Shown here one piece after another: positions 1 to 5,828 of a stretch of DNA of 10,299 nt (positions are counted from its first letter, which is position 1; every line of letters starts with the position of its first letter). The notes below the pieces were generated by a model. That model was given only the letters and a program-made list of their open reading frames with translations, was not told the origin of the DNA and ran no database searches. Source of the DNA: Pavlovales sp. CCMP2436 (lineage: Eukaryota > Haptophyta > Pavlovophyceae > Pavlovales). The stretch is from assembly GCA_026770615.1 (NCBI GenBank), contig MU631333.1, positions 532,526-542,824 of the forward strand. The letters run 5' to 3'. The translations under genes were made by a program, and so were the position numbers.

Positions 1-85
1 TATTAATAAAGGAGGTCTTTCTATATTAATAAAGGAGGTCTTTCTATATTAATAAAGGAGGTCTTTCTATATTAATAAAGGAGGG
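1..85. repeat. 23-bp tandem repeat, about 3.7 copies
   Basis: The unit starting TATTAATAAAGGAGG is repeated exactly at 1-23, 24-46 and 47-69, with a partial fourth copy at 70-85. The array is cut by the window edge, so its full length is unknown. GGAGG inside the unit looks like a bacterial ribosome binding site, but no ORF follows it and the context is eukaryotic. Confidence 0.95.
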
Positions 86-568
86 TTCTGGCTGGCGGTG
101 TTTCAACTTCAAGTCAAGCTATCTTAGCGCTCCGACGCAGGCTCCTGTGCGTGTTTTTTATATTTCATGGTGTGATGCTATGAATGAATAAGGCAGCTCG
201 GCAACTACGCGGTGATCGGGCAGGTATCCGTCGACAACAAATAAGAATTTTCCGTGTGTAAGACTACTTCTTTTGTACGGTAAAACCAGATCCGGACTGA
301 TCTGGCTTTGCCACGTGAAGCCAAGGCCAAGCAACAGTCTATAGGCTATCCCTGCTATTCCCAGTGTCTGCTGTTCCGACTGTCATCGTGCGTCTGTCTA
401 CCTCTCCATGTCTGACTGCCCCTCAGCCCTCCAGTGCTCCTGTTCATATACTGATCTCTCTTTGCATTGGTGCCTGAAATTGCTTGGTCGCGCCTGTAAG
501 TGACTGTCTTCCGGACGTCACACGCCTGCACTGCTGAGTCACTCATAAATCATGAAAAAATCATTGCA
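86..568. other. No gene recognised
   Basis: No long or phase-consistent coding stretch is visible. The segment 355-440 is rich in CTGTC/CTCC pyrimidine motifs. A consensus-like donor GTAAGT sits at 496-501, so an exon could end at 495, but no matching acceptor or convincing coding frame was found upstream. The short ORF on the minus strand (355-546) has no recognisable motif. Confidence 0.5.
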
Positions 569-636
569 ATGAGCAGGACACGTCGTTCGGCTAGCTCGCG
601 TGGATCGAGGGGCGGATATGCGGCACCAAGGAGCAG
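569..636 (+). CDS. Candidate first exon, Arg/Ser-rich (weak)
   Basis: From ATG 569 a 22-codon frame rich in Arg and Ser (MSRTRRSASSRGS...) reaches the donor-like AG|GTACT at 636/637. The same exon tail and donor are duplicated 30 bp downstream (666/667), as at other exon borders in this window. It could be the start of the gene whose last exons lie at 1155-2345. However, it ends in phase 2 and the best exon at 1155 starts in phase 0, so another exon or another acceptor would be needed. The open frame to 850 beyond the donor is only a product of 15-bp and 30-bp repeats, whose length is a multiple of three. Confidence 0.22.
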
Positions 637-671
637 GTACTGCGGATGTGCGGCACCAAGGAGCAGGTACT
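612..671. repeat. 30-bp direct repeat, 2 copies
   Basis: Copies at 612-641 and 642-671 differ by one base (A618/G648). Each ends in GAGCAGGTACT, so each carries a possible AG|GT donor. The array abuts the 15-bp array that follows, and both contain GTACT. Confidence 0.95.
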
Positions 672-790
672 TATTACAAAATTACTTATTACAAAAGTGC
701 TTATTACAAAAGTACTTATCACAAAAGTACTCATTACAAAAGTACTTATTACAAAAATACTTATTTCAAAAGTACTTTTTACAAAAGTAC
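671..790. repeat. 15-bp tandem repeat, 8 copies
   Basis: There are eight consecutive 15-bp units of the TTATTACAAAAGTAC type, each with 0-2 changes from the consensus. Every change is a substitution, so the period never slips. Translated, it gives pentapeptide repeats such as YYKST in one frame, but with no sign of protein-level selection. Confidence 0.95.
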
Positions 791-1154
791 TTTACTAGCC
801 TGGAGGCGTTTTGGCCTTGGCTTCGCGCGGCTTTTGAGTCCTTAGTCTAGATCTGATTTTTTCGGGCTTGAATTAGTACTCTTACAAAAGATCATTCTTT
901 TTTGTTGTGTTTGTGCGGGACTAAGGAGCAGATTTTTTTTTTTTTTTTTTAGATTCGAATTTACAATTTGTACTGTTGAGTTTGTGGTTGTCATCATGAT
1001 TAGTGGATTAGTGGTATTTTCCAATCACTGTCTACTGTCTGCTCTCAGTGTCTGCTCCCACTGTCCGCTCTCACTGTCTGCTCCCAGACTCTGCAGCTTA
1101 CTGTGTCTCACTAACTACCCCCCCCCCCACACACACACACAGAGCGCGCATCAG
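791..1154. other. Non-coding stretch: poly-T and pyrimidine repeats leading to an acceptor
   Basis: No gene is supported here. The stretch holds an 18-T run followed by AG (933-952), an imperfect CTGTCTGCTCCCA-type pyrimidine-rich repeat (1027-1090), a short C run near 1120 and a CA tract to about 1140. The tract ends in CATCAG at 1149-1154, which I use as the acceptor of the next exon. Confidence 0.6.
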
Positions 1155-1244
1155 GGTGCGTTGACGTGTACTGTCTCCTCCATCATGCCGATGCTGATAG
1201 AACGCGCGAGCAGGCCCAACGATGACTGGTCCTTCCTGATTCCG
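1155..1244 (+). CDS. Gene A, antepenultimate exon (unrecognised host protein)
   Basis: Thirty open codons run from the acceptor CATCAG to the donor CCG|GTGCGT. The encoded stretch includes SSIMPMLIERASRPNDDW. Both ends are phase 0, which fits the next two exons exactly. The exon tail with its donor is copied downstream at about 1291-1324 (TTCCAG|GTGCGT, a better donor than this one) and again weakly near 1455-1480. Any of these could be the true or an alternative 5' splice site. The acceptor choice is moderate; a shorter exon from CAG|GCCCAA (about 1214) is also possible. No family is recognised. Confidence 0.45.
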
Positions 1245-1500
1245 GTGCGTTACAATTAGTCCTGTCGTTGTTAATGATGATATTGTTATCGCGGCCCAAC
1301 GATGACTGGTCCTTCCTGTTCCAGGTGCGTTATTATGTTAGGAGGGAGGGTAGAGGAGTAAGGGGGGGCAGGCCCGATTACTAGCCCTTGTCCTGTTTCT
1401 GTACAATTAGTCTTGTTGTCGTTGTTGTCGTTGATGATATTGTTATTGATGTTGGGTGATGACTGGTGCTCCCCGGTGCGCTATTGTTGTCATTGTCGTT
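1213..1500. repeat. Tandem copies of an exon tail, donor and intron start
   Basis: The segment GGCCCAACGATGACTGGTCC plus CTTCCTG, a GTGCGTTA donor and a GT-rich intron start occurs at about 1213-1290. It recurs at about 1291-1446, there with roughly 70 bp of extra G-rich DNA (about 1335-1400). A more diverged copy lies at 1447-1500 (GATGACTGGTGCTCCCCGGTGCGCTA). The intron parts also match: TACAATTAGTC.TGT at 1250 and at 1400, each followed by TGATGATATTGTTAT. Confidence 0.8.
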
Positions 1501-1558
1501 GATGTTGGTATCATTGTCATTCTCACATTCTCACGCCCACTGCCCTGGCTGTGCACAG

Positions 1559-1624
1559 ACCACCACGACCTCCGCCCGCGCGGCCGCTGGCGGCGCGTAC
1601 CGCAAGTTCCAAGACTCACTCAAG
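1559..1624 (+). CDS. Gene A, penultimate exon
   Basis: Exactly 22 codons lie between the acceptor TGCACAG and the donor AAG|GTACGT, phase 0 at both ends. The peptide starts TTTTSARAAAGG and ends AYRKFQDSLK. GC content is far above that of the flanking intron, and the pyrimidine-rich stretch before it (CACGCCCACTGCCCTGGCT) is a normal 3' splice site. It joins without a frame change to the last exon. The family is not recognised; the Ala/Gly/Thr-rich head looks like a linker. Confidence 0.55.
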
Positions 1625-2066
1625 GTACGTTATATAATTCCGTTCCCTCCTATCGGATCATGATGGCATTCCTAATCCTTATCATTTAAATGGACTGATA
1701 CTCATAGTTTTTAGTTATATGTATGTATACTTTTTCTAATTCAATACGTTATATTATTCTTAGATTCATGGCGTGTTCTCTTAATCCTATTTTATAGATA
1801 ATACATATTTTTAAAACAAGACGTGTCCTCGCCCAACAGATATTTATTTTTGTTTATATAATCTAAATTAGTATGAACATCTTATTAATATCTTAAAACT
1901 GTTACTAATGCCAATTTTAATATCAATACTAATACTACTAGACTACATGTGCCTGATCTGATCAGCAGTGGGAACGATATCCGTGTGCCCGGGGTAGTTC
2001 CCTGGATCTGAGTGTTTTTCAACGTTTGGGTCCAGTGCGAGCCCCCCGGGGACGGACGTTTATTAG

Positions 2067-2190
2067 AAACTTACACACTTCAATTGTTTCAACGGATCCG
2101 AACAGGCTAACTATAAACTTACACACTGCACTGCTACTACGTATCCTAACAGGCTTTCTACACACTTACACACTACTGCTACAACGGCTC
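2067..2190. repeat. 47/48-bp tandem repeat inside gene A intron, 3 copies
   Basis: CTTACACACT recurs at 2070, 2118 and 2165. In the first two copies it is followed by AACAGGCT about 30 bp later. The units are about 48 and 47 bp long and diverged. The third copy runs into the 21-A tract. Confidence 0.8.
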
Positions 2191-2194
2191 CTAC

Positions 2195-2216
2195 AAAAAA
2201 AAAAAAAAAAAAAAAG
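2195..2216 (+). promoter_or_regulatory. Unusual 3' splice site: 21 adenines before AG
   Basis: The last exon of gene A is preceded by an uninterrupted run of 21 A (2195-2215), so the acceptor reads A21-G|GCT. There is no pyrimidine tract within 20 bases of the AG, contrary to the usual spliceosomal 3' site. The exon frame starts cleanly at 2217, which supports the site despite its odd composition. Confidence 0.5.
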
Positions 2217-2345
2217 GCTTTCTCCGTGGAGTGCGATGCGGACGAGGCGACCTTCGAGCAGGGCGCGGAGAAGGGCGTGCTCGCCACCGATTGGCCGGCG
2301 TACGTGTGCAACCCCAAGTACCTCGAGACGAGCATCAGCCTGTAA
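2217..2345 (+). CDS. Gene A, last exon and stop codon
   Basis: An open frame of 42 codons plus TAA (2343-2345) begins immediately after the acceptor at 2216. The peptide runs AFSVECDADEATFEQGAEKG, then VLATDWPAYVCNPKYL and ends ETSISL. It is GC-rich with strong G/C at third positions, unlike the intron before it. With the two exons upstream it gives a 94-codon C-terminal part in one frame across two introns. The WPAY.CNPKYLE pattern suggests a folded C-terminal domain, but I cannot assign a family. The 189-codon frame on the opposite strand here is taken as a shadow. Confidence 0.6.
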   Translation, partial: AFSVECDADEATFEQGAEKGVLATDWPAYVCNPKYLETSISL

Positions 2346-2760
2346 AGAGAGGTAAAGAGAGGTGCTTGAGGCCAGCAGGGGAGGGTTGGGGAGGGGGGCA
2401 ATGAAAACCAGGGCGCAGCAGCTAGCCGCGGCACAGGGTGCCGTCGCTCGTCGCCATTTTATTTCGCCGGCAGCATCAACGCGCCCTCTACACTCGACCA
2501 GCTCGAGGCGGCCAGCAAGCGGCGCGCGGGGGGGGGATACAATGCCGATCGCTCCGCACACATAACGGGGCATCAGGCAATGGCGTCTACAGCTCGCGGT
2601 AGCCATCGCTGTGCTGTGCCGACGAAACTCGTTGGCTGTGCTGCGCCCGCCGATGTCAACTACGGTGGCATTTTGCCATGTGCGGCTCGATTCTTTATGA
2701 GCTTGAGGCTTGCCTAGGCTTCGTGTGGCAAGCAAGCCAACTCAGTCCGATAAGGTTTTT
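2346..2760. other. GC-rich intergenic DNA, possible decayed coding fragment
   Basis: No complete gene is supported. After the gene A stop there are two AGAGAGGT direct repeats. A short frame at about 2455-2530 reads FYFAGSINAPSTLDQLEAA, which looks protein-like and could be a fragment of a mobile element or of another gene. It has no start, no splice context and no match that I can name. A long minus-strand frame (2166-2735) covers the same stretch and reads through the A/T tract as poly-Phe, so it is not credible as a protein. Confidence 0.35.
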
Positions 2761-2892
2761 CCGAAAAATATATTAGAATAACTAGTCATGCACAGGATAA
2801 AATTCTTAAAAATATAGCGCGATCACTTTTAACGCAGGCACAAATATTGTTACGTTTAAAAAGCCTCTGTTCAATGGGGGGACGCTTTGCCG

Positions 2893-3130
2893 TTTTTAAT
2901 AGGCGAATTTAAATAGCGTTGCTTTTAACGTGAAGGCTGCGCACTGCTGCTGATTCTTTTTAAATAGGCGGAGCACGCTGCCAAACAAACGAACGCTCAA
3001 ACGAACGGAAGGGGGGCTGGAGCTGACAAATGAACGAACGAACGCGTTCGTTTACCCATTTACCAAACCGTTCGTTTCCGTTTATTTAGTAAACGCTTTT
3101 GTAAACTGCTAGAATACGCCCGGTTTTGCC
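2893..3130. repeat. AACG-rich inverted repeats and a perfect 16-bp palindrome
   Basis: AACGAACGCGTTCGTT at 3037-3052 is a perfect palindrome. AAACGAACGG (2999-3008) is matched in inverted orientation by CCGTTCGTTT (3068-3077). Two near-identical direct motifs, TTTTTAATAGGCG (2893) and TTTTTAAATAGGCG (about 2957), lie upstream. The layout would allow a hairpin of roughly 80 bp. It marks the last host-like, GC-balanced DNA before the AT-rich viral block. Confidence 0.7.
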
Positions 3131-3268
3131 GCTGCGTTAATATTCTATAACTATATATTTCTCTTATGAAGTTTAAAAAGTATATATATTAGTATAATAT
3201 AAATCTAGTATAAAGTAAAGGGGAAGGAAAAAAAAGTCAAAAAAATTGATATTAAAATCTAATAATAA

Positions 3269-3571
3269 TGTAATATAATAGCTGAATATGATAATGAAAA
3301 TATCGATCCAAATCTATCTGATCATCAAATCACGATAAAACAAAATAAAACACTTTTAAAAAATCTGGAATTGGTGATATTTAAAGAACAATCAGAGCGA
3401 AATCGGACATCGGTTATAAATTTATTAAACGATTTCATTACAGATGTTAGTATTATAATTAGATTGATTAAGTTTATTGAAAATGAACAGGATATAAATA
3501 TTCGTATTAATACTATGACACACGTAAGCACAATACAGGAAAATATGAAACCAAAACGTAAGAGATTATAA
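3269..3571 (+). pseudogene. Viral-block ORF without a start, unknown function
   Basis: An open frame of 100 codons follows a stop at 3266 and ends at TAA 3569-3571. The first ATG is an internal one far into the frame, so the 5' part is probably lost or degraded. The product is rich in Ile, Asn and Lys and contains RTSVINLLNDFITD in a probable helical segment. It ends in a strongly basic tail, KPKRKRL, which could bind nucleic acid or act as a nuclear signal. It converges on the minus-strand gene, with 14 bp between the two stop codons, the tight packing typical of small DNA viruses. AT content is much higher than in the host exons. No family is recognised. Confidence 0.5.
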
Positions 3572-3585
3572 CGAGCATATAATAT

Positions 3586-4035
3586 TTAACGCAAAACATT
3601 GCGCAATAAACTAAGTCGATCGATTTGACCAAAATTATATATCACTTCTGCCTCTTTATACGCAGAATTTCGAACTATAGGAGGTTCATGATAAAATACC
3701 CTGTCATGTAACCCTGTTCGTTTAGGTTCTTCTTCATTATTTTCTTCGACAACCAAACTTTTTTTATCGTCAAATATTTTAATTTTTAACATCTCCTTAG
3801 TGCTTCTCATATCTTGTATTTCTTTATCTTGTGAATTCAATTCCCTGTACCATTTCGGAGCACGTTTTTTCTTCCGATTAGCACATTCTACAACAGCCCG
3901 TTCTTTACAGTTTTCGATCATCAGTTTCAAAGCTTCTTTTTGCTTCTCAGAACGTGGTTTCTTTTCTTCAATCGGTACAATTTCTTCATCAATCGCCTCA
4001 TAAACAATAGCTTCTTAATTTTTTTCTTCATCCAT
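3586..4035 (-). pseudogene. Charged viral-block protein gene with an early stop codon
   Basis: Read on the minus strand from ATG 4035-4033, the frame gives MDEEKN and then TAA (4017-4015). After that it stays open for 142 codons to the stop at 3588-3586. The rest of the frame is clearly protein-like: an acidic head (DEEIVPIEEKKPRSEKQKE), a Lys/Arg-rich segment with NRKKKRAPKWYREL, and a tail ending DRLSLLRNVLR. An ATG at 3930 could rescue 114 residues. It is divergent from the gene at 4046, with ten bases between the two start codons, and convergent with the ORF ending at 3571. I do not recognise the family. RSEKQKEAL.L helices near the N-terminus recur in DNA-virus and polinton accessory proteins, but that is only an impression. 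Confidence 0.5.
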
Positions 4036-4057
4036 TGTAGCTATCATGGACGAAGAA
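4024..4057. promoter_or_regulatory. Quasi-palindrome holding two divergent start codons
   Basis: TTCTTCATCCAT (4024-4035) and ATGGACGAAGAA (4046-4057) are inverted copies with one mismatch. They are separated by ten bases that contain TAGCTA, itself palindromic. The arms encode the first residues, MDEE, of both divergent genes. Confidence 0.7.
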
Positions 4058-4255
4058 AATAATAATAACGTAGAAACAATTTCATCAATGTTTTCGATTC
4101 TAGATTTTAGCAAACCAGAAGTTCCCCGTGAGAAAACAATCGACGAGATCTTAGAAGAGTTTCCTGTTTTAAACTATGATTATAGCAGTGCTTCGTATTT
4201 TGCTAGAAAATATCCGATGTTGCCAGATGGAGCATATCTAATTTTAGAAGAATAA
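4046..4255 (+). CDS. Small acidic viral-block protein, unknown function
   Basis: This is an intact 69-codon ORF, and ATG 4046 is the only plausible start. The product is acidic and has no membrane segment. It reads MDEENNNNVETISSMF at the start, then a TIDEILEEFPVLNYD helix, and ends in RKYPMLPDGAYLILEE. The aromatic/proline C-terminal pattern could be a short docking motif. It is the only ORF of the block with neither a frameshift nor a stop. It lies directly upstream of, and on the same strand as, the pX-like gene and the capsid gene, so it may have been a small virion or assembly protein. That is an inference from position only. Confidence 0.5.
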   Translation: MDEENNNNVETISSMFSILDFSKPEVPREKTIDEILEEFPVLNYDYSSASYFARKYPMLPDGAYLILEE

Positions 4256-4274
4256 TTCAAAAAAATATCTAAGC

Positions 4275-4291
4275 CATGTATATAAAACAAT
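4275..4291 (+). promoter_or_regulatory. Putative viral late-promoter motif, copy 1
   Basis: CATGTATATAAAACAAT overlaps the ATG at 4290. The same motif, with one extra T, precedes the capsid gene at 4518-4535. This copy includes a TATAAAA core. Confidence 0.5.
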
Positions 4292-4493
4292 GTACAGATT
4301 TAAACCGTCATCTGTAAAATCACACTTTGGCAAATCTGGGGCAGGTGCTTAAGGTTTTGGGTCAAAAAATCACATGCGGAAGAAAATGAGCGATTTTGTC
4401 GATGAACTCCCCAAAGAAGCTTTAGAAGTTGCCATATCTCTCGGTAAAAAAGCAGTAATGAACAAACTGAGTTCATCCTTTGAGATAGAATAA
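4290..4493 (+). pseudogene. Small basic virion-type protein gene with internal stop
   Basis: From ATG 4290 the frame reads MYRFKPSSVKSHFGKSGAGA and then TAA (4350-4352). It resumes as GFGSKNHMRKKMSDF and continues to TAA 4491-4493. Without the stop it would be 67 residues: a basic, Gly/Ser/Lys-rich head, then a helical EALEVAISLGKKAVMNKL segment. Small basic proteins with an amphipathic helix encoded just upstream of the capsid gene are known from adintoviruses and related polintons (pX-like proteins). This gene fits that place and composition, but the identity is an inference. An internal ATG at 4374 or 4386 would give a short intact C-terminal peptide of 39 or 35 residues. Confidence 0.5.
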
Positions 4494-4517
4494 CTTTCTG
4501 TAAATTTTTGTCTATCT

Positions 4518-4535
4518 CATGTATTATAAAACAAT
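4518..4535 (+). promoter_or_regulatory. Putative viral late-promoter motif, copy 2
   Basis: CATGTATTATAAAACAAT lies one base before the in-frame ATG at 4537. It differs from the copy at 4275-4291 by one inserted T. Its position argues that capsid translation starts at 4537, not at the ATG at 4519, which falls inside the motif. Confidence 0.5.
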
Positions 4536-4536
4536 C

Positions 4537-5683
4537 ATGAAATCCGTCCTACCTGAATCATTCAAATTCGACAAGAAAATCGCGACATCGTCAAAAGCAG
4601 AAGCAACTCGCATTTCACTAGCACCAACCAGTGGAACGACATATTCCGTTCTTGGCTGTATCATCTTCCAGTTACCAAGTGGATCGAGCGGTGTATACTT
4701 CAATCCAAATAATACTTATTTACAGTACACTCTTCGGTCAACTATTCTTGCGACTACCGCCTACGTTCTCGATTCATCTGGTTCTCTCCTATCCAGAGTA
4801 TCGATATCTATTTTGGTTCAGTCCATGTTTCATCGCTAACAGACGCGCATATCTATGGTAACATGTTACTCGATCATACTTGTAGCGCATCAGATCGCGG
4901 CACTTCACTCGCAAGTATGGGATGCGCTGATGCCGGTGTCGTCACTCAACGCAACGGTAGAGCGATGGCGTCAGCGTCTGGGTCAACTATCGACGTGGCT
5001 ATATCACTATTGGGCTTATTCGGGCCTGGGATGTGTTCTAAAGCGATCGCTCTATCGTTACTTAAGGACGATATCCGTATCGAGATTCAACTCAATCCAA
5101 TCTTTTCCTGGGTCACAGGTGCGCCGCTCATCGAGGGTAATGTTGTGATGGAGCAAGTAAAACTCCAATCGGAGGTTATTCGTCTCGATTCAGCAGTCGA
5201 ACAAGGAATTTATCCAAAGCACCTAACGGTTTTATGGCTATCCCTGCCACGGACGTACTTTGCTATACCACAACCGTCGGAGCTAACAGTGGGGCGATCT
5301 CGTGGAATATCCCATGTCGCGCGAAATCAGTCCAGAGTGTTATCATCGTGATGTCCTCATTATCTAATTCAACAACCTCAAGCGATAAATCGAGCTCTGC
5401 TTTCACACGTGCTGGAATGACTTCATACTCATGGAGAGTTGGAGGGTACAGAATCCCATCTATTCCAGTATCTAATACCGTAGAAATTTTATAATTTATT
5501 CCGCTCGATACCCTTCATCGTCGGTTCATAACGACGTTACTCTCGCGAGTGAATCCGCGAGATCGGAGTTGTACAAGGCGATGCGTGTCTTAAACTCTTC
5601 GAACAATCCCTCGTCAGTGACTCAGGCACAGTACGAAAATGAGGCGTTTGCCGTGGCGATTTGTTTCAAATTCAAATCCGCGA
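4537..5683 (+). pseudogene. Major capsid protein of a polinton-like/adintovirus-like virus, frameshifted and truncated
   Basis: Three frames in succession carry one capsid-like protein: frame 1 from 4537, frame 0 from about 4808, frame 2 from about 5215, and frame 1 again from about 5480. Each change fits loss of a single base. The first part shows the usual N-terminal jelly-roll entry (SLAPTSGTTYS, FQLPSG..GVYFNP). The second has the Gly-rich turn SLLGLFGPGM followed by SLLKDDIRIEIQLNP, the strand typical of double-jelly-roll capsids of polintons, adintoviruses and virophages. The third has TSYSWRVGG...IPSIPVSN, and the fourth a helix and strand ending AICFKFKS. About 380 codons are present. 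The expected C-terminal end is absent, because host-like GA/GC-rich DNA begins near 5683. Assignment to the fold is by family pattern; the exact virus group is open. Confidence 0.72.
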
Positions 5684-5736
5684 CGAACTCCGAGCGAGGG
5701 AGCGAGAGGGGGAGCGAGCGCGGCGACTGCGTTTGC
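5684..5736 (+). other. GA-rich junction and 5' leader of the RhoGEF gene
   Basis: Base composition switches abruptly here from the capsid fragment to a GAGCGAGGGAGCGAGA-type purine tract and then GC-rich DNA. The tract may be the native 5' UTR or core promoter of the next gene. The reading frame of the capsid fragment stays open through it into exon 1. No TATA box is visible. Confidence 0.4.
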
Positions 5737-5828
5737 ATGGCGGAGCCGCCGACCCCTGGCCCGGTCGCACTGGGCGAGAGCACCAACATGGTCCTCTCGC
5801 CCCCTGCGTCGCTCAAGGTTACGCGCAG
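5737..5828 (+). CDS. RhoGEF exon 1
   Basis: It starts at ATG 5737 (MAEPPTPGPVALGEST...) and ends at CGCAG|GTGCGC in phase 2. The AG left over joins the first G of exon 2 to make Arg. Without splicing, the frame meets a stop at 5908, so the 117-bp intron 5829-5945 is required. The start is the first ATG after the purine tract, but an in-frame ATG also exists upstream at 5581, inside the capsid remnant. Confidence 0.6.

Noticed and set aside
1..70. GGAGG motifs as ribosome binding sites
   Set aside because: They are part of a 23-bp tandem repeat with no start codon or ORF downstream, in a eukaryotic intron-bearing sequence.
500..850. ORFs of 81 and 116 codons over the tandem arrays
   Set aside because: Their openness comes from 15-bp and 30-bp repeats, both multiples of three. 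Only the 569-636 part is kept, as a weak exon candidate.
2166..2735. 189-codon ORF on the minus strand
   Set aside because: It overlaps the better supported last exon of gene A, reads the A21 tract as poly-Phe and shows no motif. Long shadow frames are expected in GC-rich DNA.
3371..3571. ATG at 3371 as the real start of the first viral ORF
   Set aside because: The frame is open and equally protein-like for 34 codons upstream to 3269, so 3371 is probably internal.
3130..5700. Terminal inverted repeats of the viral element
   Set aside because: No inverted match was seen between the left edge (about 2990-3200) and the right edge near 5683. The element is probably truncated at both ends.
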